A stretch of 64,000 nt of DNA from Geomonas limicola (GCF_014193675.1 NZ_BLXZ01000006.1:124553-188552), one strand, 5' to 3'. Positions 8,897 to 17,629 are shown, numbered from the stretch's first letter. Notes: generated by a model not told the origin, from the sequence alone. Made by a program: numbers and translations.

Positions 8897-9133
8897 ATGG
8901 ACGACGATAAATTGAAATACATGGCTTCATCGGTGGCCCAAAATGCCGATATTGCCGAGAAACTGGATAAGGTGCTGGTCGGTCCGAACGACCGCGCCTA
9001 TGTCATGTGCAGCTACACGGATTGCACGCTGAGTAGCAAAGGGCGCTGCACCATCTTCACCATTCTCGACGTGCCGCGCATGAAGACAGGGCAGCCCTGC
9101 GACCGTTACGAGTCCGCGGTCAAGGTTGGGTAA
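8897..9133 (+). CDS. Small conserved-looking protein with four cysteines
   Basis: 78 residues starting MDDDKLKYMASSVAQ; start chosen at ATG 8897 with GAGGCG upstream. It carries C38, C43, C51 and C68 (MCSYTDCTLSSKGRC...GQPCDRY), a spacing that could hold one metal ion or an Fe-S cluster. There is no signal peptide or membrane segment, so it should be cytosolic. It stands alone between two terminators, directly downstream of sfrBA. I do not recognise a named family. A longer ORF exists upstream in frame but it would run through the leader hairpin. Confidence 0.65.
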   Translation: MDDDKLKYMASSVAQNADIAEKLDKVLVGPNDRAYVMCSYTDCTLSSKGRCTIFTILDVPRMKTGQPCDRYESAVKVG

Positions 9134-9222
9134 GGACGAGATCGACCCCGGCTCCAGGCGGCAACGAGTTGCAGGGGGGGGCGGTCCGGTAGTGTTGCAG
9201 GTCCCCTAACGCAGGAAAGACG

Positions 9223-9253
9223 AAAGCCCCGCCGGAAGAACCGGCGGGGCTTT
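9223..9253 (+). terminator. Terminator after the four-Cys protein gene
   Basis: A perfect 12-bp stem AAGCCCCGCCGG / CCGGCGGGGCTT with loop AAGAA, followed by TTTT. Confidence 0.9.
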
Positions 9254-9384
9254 TTTGTAGGTGGGCAGAGGTTGCGAGCGTGGTGGTGTATCCAGGCGGC
9301 CTCGCATCCCCCATTTGTGAAGGTTCATCAGGGCCATCCGGGCACCAAGGAGAAGGTTGCCAATCACCACCTGCGGTCGACCTT

Positions 9385-9430
9385 GCGTTCCCCCCCTTTG
9401 CGAAGGGGGGGCAGGGGGGGATTTGGTCCC
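9385..9430. repeat. REP-like G/C-run palindrome
   Basis: CCCCCCCTT and AAGGGGGGG form a hairpin around TGCG, followed by GCAGGGGGGG. One of six related intergenic palindromes in the window; the others are near 10133, 16363, 17738, 36488 and 39063. Confidence 0.6.
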
Positions 9431-9489
9431 AGCCCTCAAGCCCGTTCTGCAGAGCCACCGGGCGACCAGACAGCAACTATCCGCAAACG

Positions 9490-9517
9490 ACAAAAGCCTC
9501 TGTGCAGACAGAGGCTT
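9490..9517 (-). terminator. Terminator of rpsT
   Basis: AAGCCTCTGT / ACAGAGGCTT with a 4-base loop. Read on the minus strand it ends in TTTTG and lies about 90 bases downstream of the rpsT stop. Confidence 0.8.
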
Positions 9518-9606
9518 GGTCGGTTGCTATAACGGTAATCGATCGGTGCTGTCAGGACTGCCGAAGCCGTGCGGCTGGAGTCCGTGGAGCGTCGTCGCTG
9601 CCGGGA

Positions 9607-9870
9607 TTAGCCCAGGGTGTTGACCAGTTTGGTCAGACGGGAAACGTTGCGGGAAGCATTCGAGGCGTGGATGATCCCCTTGGTTGCAGCGCCGTCGATG
9701 ACGGGAATCGCCACGGCGAGAGCTGCCTGTGCAGCCGCCTGGTCCTTGCTGGCGACAGCTTCGCGAACGCGCTTGATGAAGGTACGCAGAGTGGAACGCT
9801 CGTGCTTGTTGCGCTCGGTCCTTTTCGCGGTCTGCTTGATCCTTTTGATTGCCGATTTATGGTTTGCCAA
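9607..9870 (-). CDS. rpsT: 30S ribosomal protein S20
   Basis: An 87-residue basic protein beginning [14 protein letters not shown], with S20-typical [12 protein letters not shown] and a C-terminal alpha-helical bundle; it binds 16S rRNA in the small subunit. The start codon is TTG (positions 9868-9870), placed five bases after GGAGGTG. The rare UUG start also occurs in E. coli rpsT, where it matters for autogenous translational control, so the same control is plausible here. Monocistronic, with its own terminator. Confidence 0.97.
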   Translation of the reverse strand: MANHKSAIKRIKQTAKRTERNKHERSTLRTFIKRVREAVASKDQAAAQAALAVAIPVIDGAATKGIIHASNASRNVSRLTKLVNTLG

Positions 9871-10132
9871 ACTGCACCTCCGGTGTATTTAAAGTAGAGC
9901 TGTTGGATTTTCGGAAAGTTAAACTTATAGCACCGCGGTAAGTCAGGTGTCAAGCGGAAAACCATCGGACGCAGAAAAAGTGTGAACCCTCGCAGGAAGC
10001 CGCCCACCATAGCACGACTGCTCCCCTATTTCCAGCACTTTCTACCCCGCAGTAATCTTCCGCAGCTCCCCTCAATACCTCTGCTATGCGAAAGGCTACT
10101 ACCCGGTGCGCAGACTTTTGTAGCAACCGAGA

Positions 10133-10170
10133 TTCCCTCGCCCTTCGGGAGAGGGTCAGGGTGAGCGTTG
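10133..10170. repeat. REP-like palindrome
   Basis: CCCTCGCCC / GGGAGAGGG hairpin followed by TCAGGGTGAG. Same family as 9385-9430. The rest of the intergenic stretch 9871-10224 shows no gene. Confidence 0.55.
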
Positions 10171-10224
10171 CCACCTAAGTCGTGCTTCCTCTAACAATGA
10201 AGAGTCCCCGCTGAGTACTTCCGA

Positions 10225-10292
10225 TAAAAAACTCGCCCTCCGTCCCAGCTGCTGAACGGGAACAGCAGCCGGGGGAGGGGCCGGAGGGCGAG
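10225..10292 (-). terminator. Terminator of the octaheme cytochrome gene
   Basis: The outer stem CTCGCCCTCCG (10232-10242) pairs with CGGAGGGCGAG (10282-10292), with an inner CAGCTGCTG/CAGCAG arm. On the minus strand it ends in a T run just downstream of the cytochrome stop. Confidence 0.85.
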
Positions 10293-10301
10293 GGTGAAAC
10301 G

Positions 10302-11693
10302 CTACCAGTCCTCTTTTTGTTTCTCGATCAGCTTCTTCATGTACAGCTCAGGGGTGGTCAGCTTGCCGATCTCGTCGTCGCTGTACCCGAGGTCCTTGAA
10401 GTTCAGGATGCCGTTTGGAGCATGACAGTTGGCGCAGGAGAGCGACTTGGTCTTGGTGACCAGGTGGTTGCTGCCGAAGTAGATGGTCTGCCAGCCGGGG
10501 ACTGCATTCTTGGCCACCTTTTCCGGATCCTTCATCCCCAGGGTGCGCGCAGCCGAAGCGACCCCGGCACGGGTGTCGCCATTCGCCATGGGGGGAGCGA
10601 AGTCCATGGAGAGGAGCTGGCCGCTCGTTGCGTCGTAGAACGCCTTGCCCTGGAAGATCTTGAAGGGGGTGATCCTGCTCTTGCCGTCCTGGCGGCTCCC
10701 CTTAGGACCGATGAAGTGCGGCGTGTTCTTCACGGTGCCGTTGTACCAGGCGTAGACCGGAGTGGTCTCGTTGGCCTCTTTCTTCAGGGTGGTCGGCTCG
10801 TAGAACTTGTCGCTTCCCTGTTCCCAGACCGTGAAGTCCTTCGCGAAGGCACCGCCGGTGCGCGGGATGTGGCAGGTCTGGCAGGCGATGTGCGCGGTAT
10901 GCCGGTTCAGGTCGGCGTCCTTGTGCGGCTTGAGGCCATGGCAGGAGGCATCGGCGCAGGAGACCAGGAGGCCGTCGCTCGCCCAGTTGTTGGGATCCAG
11001 GCCGGTCGGCATCCGGTGGTTTTTCGCCTTGTGACAGTCCACGCAGACCATCCCCTTGGCGGCATGGGCATCGGTCTCCTTGGTGAAGGAGAATCCGCGT
11101 TTCACCACCACCCCGCCACCGGCCGCTTCATGGCAGACCATGCAGTTCTTGACCGTCGGCTTCGAGATGGAGAGGGCAGCCTTGGTGCTGCGGTCCTGTC
11201 CCATGACGACGCGCCCCTCGCTGTCCTTGTACGGCTTTCTCTGCCTGAAGTCGTAGTCGCTCGAGTGGCAGACCAGGCAGTCCACCGCCTTCTGGGCCTC
11301 CGGCCCGGTGCTCCCCACGTCGCTTAGGTGGTTACCCGGGTGGCAGGTGTTGCACCCCGAGAACTTGGTCTTGCCGGTCTCCGGACTTTTCGGGATCTCC
11401 TTCAGGTTGTTGACGATGTCGTTGCCGTTGCACATCACGTAGATACGGTTTTGCATGCCGTACTCTTTGGTGGGGTCGAGCCCCTCGACGTTCGTCACCT
11501 TGGAGGCGTGCTTCCAGTGCACCGTCTCAAGGAATGCGGCGGACGTCCCCGGGTGGCACTCCTCGCACGACTCCGAACCATGGTAGCCGTTTTTCTGCAG
11601 CGCCTCTTTGCCGGGATGCTCGGCGCCTCGTGCCGGCAGACTCGCCAAGCCCAGCGCCAGAAAAACTGCTGCAACCGTTACTGAATGTTTCAT
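10302..11693 (-). CDS. Periplasmic octaheme c-type cytochrome
   Basis: 463 residues with a signal peptide (MKHSVTVAAVFLALGLASLPARG, cut before AEHPG) and no lipobox or later membrane segment, so a soluble exported protein. Seven CXXCH motifs are seen (CEECH, CNTCH, CLVCH, CMVCH, CVDCH, CQTCH, CANCH) plus one CADASCH (CX4CH), giving eight likely hemes. Size and heme count recall the octaheme tetrathionate-reductase family, but the assignment is uncertain. It may act as a terminal reductase or as an electron carrier across the periplasm. GGGAGAGGG precedes the ATG. It lies downstream of a small periplasmic protein and a DUF3373-like barrel on the same strand, but a terminator separates it from them. 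Confidence 0.88.
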   Translation of the reverse strand: MKHSVTVAAVFLALGLASLPARGAEHPGKEALQKNGYHGSESCEECHPGTSAAFLETVHWKHASKVTNVEGLDPTKEYGMQNRIYVMCNGNDIVNNLKEIPKSPETGKTKFSGCNTCHPGNHLSDVGSTGPEAQKAVDCLVCHSSDYDFRQRKPYKDSEGRVVMGQDRSTKAALSISKPTVKNCMVCHEAAGGGVVVKRGFSFTKETDAHAAKGMVCVDCHKAKNHRMPTGLDPNNWASDGLLVSCADASCHGLKPHKDADLNRHTAHIACQTCHIPRTGGAFAKDFTVWEQGSDKFYEPTTLKKEANETTPVYAWYNGTVKNTPHFIGPKGSRQDGKSRITPFKIFQGKAFYDATSGQLLSMDFAPPMANGDTRAGVASAARTLGMKDPEKVAKNAVPGWQTIYFGSNHLVTKTKSLSCANCHAPNGILNFKDLGYSDDEIGKLTTPELYMKKLIEKQKEDW

Positions 11694-11795
11694 CTGCGTC
11701 CCTCTCCCTCAGCTGCCTGCTTCTGCCGAATCATGGTGTGTGCCAGCCGCAGCTCGATCTGTTGTTAAATTCATATTATTGAATGTATTCGGGCG

Positions 11796-11831
11796 AAAAA
11801 AACGCTGCAGTTCTGACCAGAGCTACAGCGT
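11796..11831 (-). terminator. Terminator between the small periplasmic protein and cytochrome genes
   Basis: ACGCTG (11802-11807) and CAGCGT (11826-11831) with further internal pairing. Read on the minus strand it is followed by a T7 run. It implies that the cytochrome is transcribed separately or by read-through. Confidence 0.7.
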
Positions 11832-11851
11832 GGCTGATGCGGTGCTGCCGG

Positions 11852-12178
11852 TCAGCAGCCGGCGGTCTTCCGGAAGTACTTCGAGACGTTCTTGCCGTCG
11901 ATCACCTCGTACTTGCAGCGGATCTCGTCCCCTTCCTGGATCCGGTGGTCCTTGAACTTGTCCAGGGTCAGGTCGTCGTTCACCGTGAGTACCACGAGGT
12001 TCTCGGTCTTGTTGTCCTTCAGGGTGACGGTGGCGGATTTGGCGTCCTTGCCGGCGATCTCGATCTTGGTGATTACCCCCACCATCTTGATTTCGTCTGC
12101 CTGAGCCGTGCCGCTGAACCCGATGAGGGACGCCGCGAGAAGTGCCAGTACTGCAACCAGTGCCAATGCGTTTTTCAT
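11852..12178 (-). CDS. Small exported protein of the barrel-cytochrome cluster
   Basis: 108 residues: signal peptide (MKNALALVAVLALLAASLIGFSGTAQA), then a ~80-residue mature protein rich in alternating beta-type sequence (IKMVGVITKIEI, SATVTLKDNKTENLVVLTVN) that could be a small OB-like or beta-barrel fold. It ends in KTAGC with a single terminal Cys. The start at 12178 follows AAGGAGAG; the longer upstream frame lacks a ribosome site. It sits between the outer-membrane barrel and the octaheme cytochrome. I do not recognise a family; a periplasmic binding or accessory role is only inferred from context. Confidence 0.75.
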   Translation of the reverse strand: MKNALALVAVLALLAASLIGFSGTAQADEIKMVGVITKIEIAGKDAKSATVTLKDNKTENLVVLTVNDDLTLDKFKDHRIQEGDEIRCKYEVIDGKNVSKYFRKTAGC

Positions 12179-12289
12179 GGTCGAACTCTCCTTTGTGCGG
12201 TGCGCTGGAGGGAAGGGTATCACTCCGGCGCCGGGCTGCAACGCTGGGCGACGGCGGGAGAGAGCTCCTCCCGCCGCCGGCCGCTTTTC

Positions 12290-13942
12290 CTAGAATTTCA
12301 CCTCGAAGGTGAAGTAGATGTCCTGTGCGTTTTTAAGCGGGGTGAGCAGCATCATGTCGCCAGGCTGCACGTCGGAGACCTTGACCGGTGCGCCTACCCA
12401 GTTGTTGCTCCCGGTGTACTCGAAGTCGTAGTACTGGTACCCCACCTTGACGAAGGCCTTGGAGAGGTGCGAGGAGATCGGTTTCAGGTTCAGTTCCTGG
12501 ATCAGGTAGGTCTCGTACACGTTGCCGCGGGTCCCCAGTTTGGAGGTCCAGATGTCGTCGGCAGCCGGGGCGAAGGTGATCCAGTTTTTGGAGCCGTGGT
12601 TGTACTCGAAGCCGAGTTTGGTGTTGGTCGGTTCGTAGTCGTAGCGGGCGCCCAGGTAGCCGGCCCAGCCGGTCTTGCTGGAGGGAGCCTCGGGGCGGAA
12701 GAAGCTGCCGGTCATGAGCCCCTGGAACCCGGCGTTGGCCGAGACGTTGTCGTTGGGGTGGGTGACGCTCATGCCGAGGTTGGCGAAGAAGTTCAGTTTG
12801 CCCGGGCCGATGTTCTTGAGGGTGCTGGTAGTCCCCACGCCGTACCAGTCGATGTCGCCCAGTTCGATCGAGGGTGAGGTGTTGCCGAAGGCGGTGTCGC
12901 GCATGGTCGGGAAGTCGAAGATGCCGAAACCGCGGTTCCACTGCAGCCAGACCCTCAGCGGGTCGGTATCGATCGGGATCACGGCGATCCCCAGCATGTC
13001 GGTGTCGTTCAGCGAGTTGCTCGGGGTTTCGAAGCCGCTTTCAAAGCCGCGACCGTAGCAGACCTTGGCGTAAGCGCCGGGGAGTGCCTCGATGTCCGGT
13101 GCCCAGCCGATGGTCATGCCGTCAAAGGCGTAGTCGACCAAAAGGGAAGGGGTGCCGCCGTTACCCGGGCGCTCGGTGTTCTGGCGCAGCTGGGACGGGT
13201 CGCCGTTGGTGGAGGGGCGACGCCCCACCGAGAACCAGATCGGCTGGTCGGCGATGTTGGACCAGGTGGCATAGGCGCGGTCCACGTTAAGAAGGCTCGT
13301 GGAGGGGATGTGCCCCAGGGTGCCGTCGAAGACGCCGACGCGGTCGGCGAAGAAGGGGGTGTCACCGTTGTTGGTCACGGCCGAAGGATCCTGGGACCCG
13401 AAGGTCTTGTAGGCCAACAGGCGGACGTTCACCGTGACGTCCTTGGTCGCCTTGGCGTGCAGGTCGATCCCCAGGCGGTTGGTGTAGAGCGAGTCGTTGC
13501 TCGGTTTGAATGCGGGTACCTGCTGGGCGAAGTTCAGCAGCTGGCCAGCCATGGCCTGGTTCGCGCCCAGGAAGTTCATGGCGCCTGAGTAGCTGCGGAC
13601 CTGCCTCATCTGGTTCGAGAAGGTGGAGAAAGCGGCAACCTGCGGACCGAAGTTGACCGGGTCGGTGAGAAACCCGTTGTTCATGAAGGCTTGTGCGTTG
13701 GCAAAGGTCTTGTTGACGTCGGTGTAAGCCTTGGTCTCACCCTTCAGCGAATCGAAGCGGAAACGGTAATCTCCGCCGATGCTGAGCCACTTGCTGAGGG
13801 TCTTCTCCTCCAGTCGCTCGACTTTGCGGGTCAGGTCGTTGATCTTCTGCTGCATGGCCTGCTCGTCCGCCCAGGCGCCAGCTGGTAGCCCCAGGGCCAG
13901 CAGCAGCGCAACCGCCGTCGTATTTCTCCGTGATACTTTCAT
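12290..13942 (-). CDS. Outer-membrane beta-barrel, DUF3373-like
   Basis: 550 residues. A signal peptide (cleaved near GAWADEQ) is followed by a coiled-coil segment (MQQKINDLTRKVERLEEKT), then a long region of beta-strand pattern beginning LSIGGDYRFRFDSLKG and ending in a terminal Phe (YFTFEVKF), the usual signal for outer-membrane insertion. The opening and the size fit DUF3373 proteins, common in Geobacter and near multiheme cytochromes. The start at 13942 has AGGGGGG upstream; the longer frame reading upstream is rejected. It heads a minus-strand cluster with a small periplasmic protein and an octaheme cytochrome, so it may be a porin or part of an electron conduit. Confidence 0.8.
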   Translation of the reverse strand: MKVSRRNTTAVALLLALGLPAGAWADEQAMQQKINDLTRKVERLEEKTLSKWLSIGGDYRFRFDSLKGETKAYTDVNKTFANAQAFMNNGFLTDPVNFGPQVAAFSTFSNQMRQVRSYSGAMNFLGANQAMAGQLLNFAQQVPAFKPSNDSLYTNRLGIDLHAKATKDVTVNVRLLAYKTFGSQDPSAVTNNGDTPFFADRVGVFDGTLGHIPSTSLLNVDRAYATWSNIADQPIWFSVGRRPSTNGDPSQLRQNTERPGNGGTPSLLVDYAFDGMTIGWAPDIEALPGAYAKVCYGRGFESGFETPSNSLNDTDMLGIAVIPIDTDPLRVWLQWNRGFGIFDFPTMRDTAFGNTSPSIELGDIDWYGVGTTSTLKNIGPGKLNFFANLGMSVTHPNDNVSANAGFQGLMTGSFFRPEAPSSKTGWAGYLGARYDYEPTNTKLGFEYNHGSKNWITFAPAADDIWTSKLGTRGNVYETYLIQELNLKPISSHLSKAFVKVGYQYYDFEYTGSNNWVGAPVKVSDVQPGDMMLLTPLKNAQDIYFTFEVKF

Positions 13943-14047
13943 GTTCCCCCCTGTGCGTAGGTTTCGGCACCCCGTTCGCTCAGGGAGCCGTGATCCGGCC
14001 GCTGCAGTCGGCACGGATGTTTACATTTCATGACATAACCCGGCCGA

Positions 14048-14076
14048 ACTTTATGCTCGAATGTGACATCTGTCAA
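14048..14076 (-). promoter_or_regulatory. Promoter of the DUF3373-like gene
   Basis: On the minus strand TTGACA (14071-14076), a 17-bp spacer and TAAAGT (14048-14053), about 105 bases upstream of the start. TGTGA and TCA half-sites overlap the -35 but do not make a full CRP-type site. Confidence 0.5.
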
Positions 14077-14182
14077 TATGTTTTTTTATATATATAACCG
14101 TAGAAATAATGGAATACTGTTTGATTTTTATCACCTGTAACATGGCATAGTGATACCCAAAGCTCGTCCTGGGTTTTAGCAG

Positions 14183-14212
14183 TTGACGTAACGGCGCCAA
14201 TATGCGTACTAT
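14183..14212 (+). promoter_or_regulatory. Promoter of miaB
   Basis: TTGACG (14183-14188), an 18-bp spacer and TACTAT (14207-14212), 30 bases upstream of the start codon. Confidence 0.55.
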
Positions 14213-14242
14213 TCGGCAATTTTAAAGTCAGGAAACGATCGC

Positions 14243-15562
14243 GTGGAAATGCAGAAAAAACTCTATCTGGAGACCTTCGGGTGCCAGATGAATGTCAGTG
14301 ATTCAGAGAAGATAGTGGGGCTCATGCAGGGCATCGGCTATGTCGAGACCAAGGACTCGACCCAGGCCGACCTGATCCTATTGAACACCTGCAGCATCAG
14401 GGCGAAGGCCGAGCAGAAGGTGTACGGCCATCTCGGCAAGTTCAAGTCGCTCAAGGAGTCGAGGCCCGGTCTCATCATCGGGGTGGGTGGCTGCGTGGCG
14501 CAGCAGGAGGGGGAGAAGCTCTTGAAGCGGGCTCCCTTCGTGAACCTGGTCTTCGGCACGCACAACCTGCACCAGCTGCAGGATATGGTGCGCGGTGCCG
14601 AGGCGGGGCGGCGCAGTTCGGCCACCGACTTCATCGACGACGAGGCCCGTTTCGACCTCTTTCTGCCGCAGGGACGCGAGGGGGGCGTCTCGCGTTTCGT
14701 GACCGTGATGCAAGGGTGCGACAACTTCTGCGCCTACTGCATCGTGCCGCACGTGCGCGGTCGCGAGATCAGCCGCAGCGCCGCGAAGATCGTCGACGAG
14801 GTGCGGCAGCTCACTGCCTCCGGGGTCACCGAGGTGACGCTTTTGGGGCAGAACGTCAACTCCTATGCCGCCAAGAACCCGGGCGAGCCTGATTTCGCCG
14901 ATCTGCTCAGGCTGGTGGCGGAGCTTGACGGGGTAAAAAGGCTGCGCTTCACCACCTCGCACCCGAAGGACATGTCGCAGCGGCTCATCGACTGCTTTGC
15001 CGAGATCCCCAAGCTGGCGCCCCACATCCACCTGCCGGCCCAGTCCGGGAGCGACCGGGTGCTCAAGGCGATGAACCGCGGCTACACCGCCGAGCAGTAC
15101 CTCGCCAAGGTGACGGCGCTCAAAAAGGCCTGTCCGCAGATCCAGTTCACCGGCGACATGATCGTCGGTTTTCCGGGCGAGACCGAGGAGGATTTCCTGG
15201 CGACCCTGGACCTCATCCAGGAAGTCCAGTACGCCGACCTGTTCTCCTTCATCTATTCCGCCCGTCCCGGCACCGCGGCAGCCATGCTTCCCGACCTGAC
15301 CGACCCGGCCGAGAAGCAGGCCCGGCTCGAGCGGCTCCAGGTGCTGCAGAAAAAGGTGACCCTTGAGCGCAACCAGAGCCTGGTGGGGACCGTGCAGCAG
15401 GTGCTCGTCGAGGGGCTGAGCAGCTCCGGCGAGTGTCTCTTCGGGCGCACCGGCGGCAACCGGGCGACCCTGCTGGCCGGTGACCTGGCCCTCTCCGGTC
15501 AGCTCGTGGAGGTGAAGGTCGTGGAAGGTCTGCAGACCCTCCTCAAAGCGGAGCTCCTGTAG
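14243..15562 (+). CDS. miaB: tRNA-2-methylthio-N6-dimethylallyladenosine synthase
   Basis: 439 residues, the usual MiaB length. The enzyme adds a methylthio group to i6A37 of tRNAs using two 4Fe-4S clusters and SAM. The N-terminal UPF0004 cluster ligands are C14, C50 and C84; the radical-SAM triad is C159, C163, C166 (QGCDNFCAYCIVPHVRGRE). A TRAM domain lies at the C-terminus. The GTG at 14243 is preferred over the ATG at 14249 because AGGA is 9 bases upstream of it. It is followed by the nuclease-family and peptidase genes in the same direction with gaps of ~170 and ~330 bases. Confidence 0.96.
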   Translation: MEMQKKLYLETFGCQMNVSDSEKIVGLMQGIGYVETKDSTQADLILLNTCSIRAKAEQKVYGHLGKFKSLKESRPGLIIGVGGCVAQQEGEKLLKRAPFVNLVFGTHNLHQLQDMVRGAEAGRRSSATDFIDDEARFDLFLPQGREGGVSRFVTVMQGCDNFCAYCIVPHVRGREISRSAAKIVDEVRQLTASGVTEVTLLGQNVNSYAAKNPGEPDFADLLRLVAELDGVKRLRFTTSHPKDMSQRLIDCFAEIPKLAPHIHLPAQSGSDRVLKAMNRGYTAEQYLAKVTALKKACPQIQFTGDMIVGFPGETEEDFLATLDLIQEVQYADLFSFIYSARPGTAAAMLPDLTDPAEKQARLERLQVLQKKVTLERNQSLVGTVQQVLVEGLSSSGECLFGRTGGNRATLLAGDLALSGQLVEVKVVEGLQTLLKAELL

Positions 15563-15731
15563 CCGCGATCCGTTTTGCGGAGCGTGGTCTACCTTTAGGT
15601 TAGTCGTAATCGTTGGTGCCTTGTTGCAGCAAACCCGTTCTCCAGTGTCTAGAGTCTCTTGGGATAATTTCCCCAGGCCATTTTCAGGGGGGTGAGCCGG
15701 GATGCTGGAGAGTCGAAGGGAGGTGGCAGGA

Positions 15732-16232
15732 ATGTACATCGAGATGAAAGTCTTCGGGTTCGCGCTCGATTCCATAGCGCAGATGCCGATGATCCTCCTC
15801 AAAGATGCCGAGGAGAATCACACCATTCCCGTCTGGATCGGCACTTCCGAGTCGGTGAGCTTCGCCGCCGAGTTTGTCGGGCGCGAAGTGGCACTGCGCA
15901 ACGGACGCAAGGACCTGCTCGGCTCGCTCTTGGAGCGGCTGGAGATGCACATCGTGGGGATCTTCATCGAGGACCTCACCGACGGTGCGTTCACCGCCTC
16001 GGTACGTCTTGGTGCGGCCGATGGCGAGGAGTTGCGCGTCGAGGTGCATGTGAGCGAGGCGATGCTGCTCTCCCTCAGGTACCGGATGCCGGTCCAGGTG
16101 GCCTGCGAACTGCTTGAGCAGGCCTCCACCCTGGACATGAGCGACGCCATCGCCGAGGAGACCAACGCCCGTCGTTTCATCGACTTCCTCGACCAGCTCG
16201 ATCCCACCACCCTCGGCAAATACCCCATGTAG
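15732..16232 (+). CDS. Bifunctional nuclease family (DUF151) protein
   Basis: 166 residues starting MYIEMKVFGFALDSIAQMP; the ATG at 15732 follows GGAGGTGGCAGGA. The first ~130 residues fit the BFN/DUF151 domain (PMILLKDAEENHTIPVWIGTSES, SLLERLEMHIVGIFIEDL). The C-terminal ~35 residues form a UvrB/UvrC-like acidic helix. Family members are called nucleases after a plant homologue, but the bacterial role is unclear. Cytosolic. An alternative start 30 bases upstream is possible but lacks a ribosome site. Confidence 0.85.
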   Translation: MYIEMKVFGFALDSIAQMPMILLKDAEENHTIPVWIGTSESVSFAAEFVGREVALRNGRKDLLGSLLERLEMHIVGIFIEDLTDGAFTASVRLGAADGEELRVEVHVSEAMLLSLRYRMPVQVACELLEQASTLDMSDAIAEETNARRFIDFLDQLDPTTLGKYPM

Positions 16233-16362
16233 TAAGACTCACCGGGGGCGTCCACCGAGATTCCCCGGAACCACACCTCGTGTTCCAGAAGCGCCGCAGC
16301 CGCCCTCGGGAATTTCGGGAAGCGTGGATATGCTTGCTACCAACCACTGCTGGCAGCCCAAC

Positions 16363-16402
16363 GTGCCCCACTTTGGAAAAGGGGGGGCAATGGGGATTCG
16401 CC
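16363..16402. repeat. REP-like palindrome
   Basis: GTGCCCCACTTTGG-AAAAGGGGGGGCAATGGGG, the same G/C-run hairpin family as at 9385. The rest of 16233-16558 carries no gene. Confidence 0.5.
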
Positions 16403-16558
16403 TTCCGTGCCAGACTCGAAACGCCCCTCCAGTACAGGGTCTCCCTCGACCCCCTCTTTTTTTAATGACAACCCTCCCTTTTGCATTCACATCTCTTCCC
16501 GTTTACCGTAAAATCAAGCCATGCTGTGACCAGAAAACCGTCTTGCCAGGAGTGTCCT

Positions 16559-17629
16559 ATGCGTGAAGCATCATTCGAGTTTTTGAAACAGCTGGTGGAA
16601 GCGCCCAGCCCTTCCGGCTACGAAGCGCCGGCCCAGCGTGTCTTTAAATCCTATATCGACGGGTTTGCCCAGGTGAGCACCGACGTCATGGGTAACGTCT
16701 ACGGGTTCATCCAGGGGGCGGGAGAAGAGCGCCTCAAGGTGATGCTGGTGGGCCATTCCGACGAGATCGGCCTCCAGGTGCGTTACCTGGACGATCACGG
16801 CTTTATCTACTTCTCGGCCATCGGCGGCGTCGACCCGCACATCACCCCGGGGCTTCGGGTGCGCGTGCATACCACAAACGGCCCGATCAACGGCGTGGTT
16901 GGCAAAAAGCCGATCCACCTCATCGAGCCCAAAGAGCGCGACAGCGTGATCAAGCTCGACGCCCAGTACATCGATATCGGTGCGACGAATAAACAGGAGG
17001 CGGCGGCCCTTGTCCGGGTTGGCGACGCCATCACCTTTGCCGACTCCCTCGAGAAGCTGCAGGGGGACCGCTGCACCTCGCGCGGCTTCGACGACAAGGC
17101 CGGCAGCTTCGTGGTGGCCGAGGTGCTGCGCAAGGTTTCCGAGCTCGGCAAGCCGTTGACCGTCGATCTCTACGGCGTCTCTTCCGTTCAGGAGGAGGTC
17201 GGTTTGAGAGGGGGCACCACCTCGACCTACACCGTGCGTCCCGATGTGGGAATCTGCGTCGAGGTCGACTTCGCCACCGACCAGCCCGATGTGGACAAGA
17301 AGCACAACGGCGAGGTAGGGCTTGGCAAGGGGCCGATCCTGCCGCGCGGGCCCAACATCAACCATGCCCTCTTCGACGTCCTGTCCCGGGCCGCCGGTGA
17401 GGAGAACATCCCGGTCCAGTACACCGGCATCGCCCGCGCAACCGGTACCGACGCGAACGTCATGCAGATCTCGCGTGGCGGCGTCGCCACCGCACTCGTC
17501 AAGTTGCCCCTGCGCTACATGCACACCCCCGTTGAGACCCTTTCCCTCTCCGACCTCGAGGCCGCCGCCGACCTGATCGTAGCTGCCCTGCTACGCATGG
17601 GGAGCAAAGAGAGCTTTAAGCCGGTGTGA
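16559..17629 (+). CDS. M42 family metallopeptidase (glutamyl aminopeptidase type)
   Basis: 356 residues. Two-zinc aminopeptidase of the TET/FrvX type: metal ligands are seen as H66 (VGHSDE), D179 (FDDKAG), E212-E213 (VQEEVGLRGG, catalytic base and ligand), Asp near 237 (EVD) and His near 320 (YMHTPVE). Such enzymes form large cytosolic shells that degrade short peptides from the N-terminus. The start at 16559 has AGGAGTG upstream; the frame is open further upstream but with no second site. It stands as a single gene before the guaB promoter region. Confidence 0.93.
   Translation: MREASFEFLKQLVEAPSPSGYEAPAQRVFKSYIDGFAQVSTDVMGNVYGFIQGAGEERLKVMLVGHSDEIGLQVRYLDDHGFIYFSAIGGVDPHITPGLRVRVHTTNGPINGVVGKKPIHLIEPKERDSVIKLDAQYIDIGATNKQEAAALVRVGDAITFADSLEKLQGDRCTSRGFDDKAGSFVVAEVLRKVSELGKPLTVDLYGVSSVQEEVGLRGGTTSTYTVRPDVGICVEVDFATDQPDVDKKHNGEVGLGKGPILPRGPNINHALFDVLSRAAGEENIPVQYTGIARATGTDANVMQISRGGVATALVKLPLRYMHTPVETLSLSDLEAAADLIVAALLRMGSKESFKPV

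Noticed and set aside
11694..11795. Sigma-54 promoter (TGGCAC) upstream of the octaheme cytochrome
   Set aside because: TGGCAC is present on the minus strand but no TTGC follows at the required 5-base spacing.
14030..14100. CRP-type site upstream of the DUF3373 gene
   Set aside because: Only one good half-site (TGTGA); the other half does not match.
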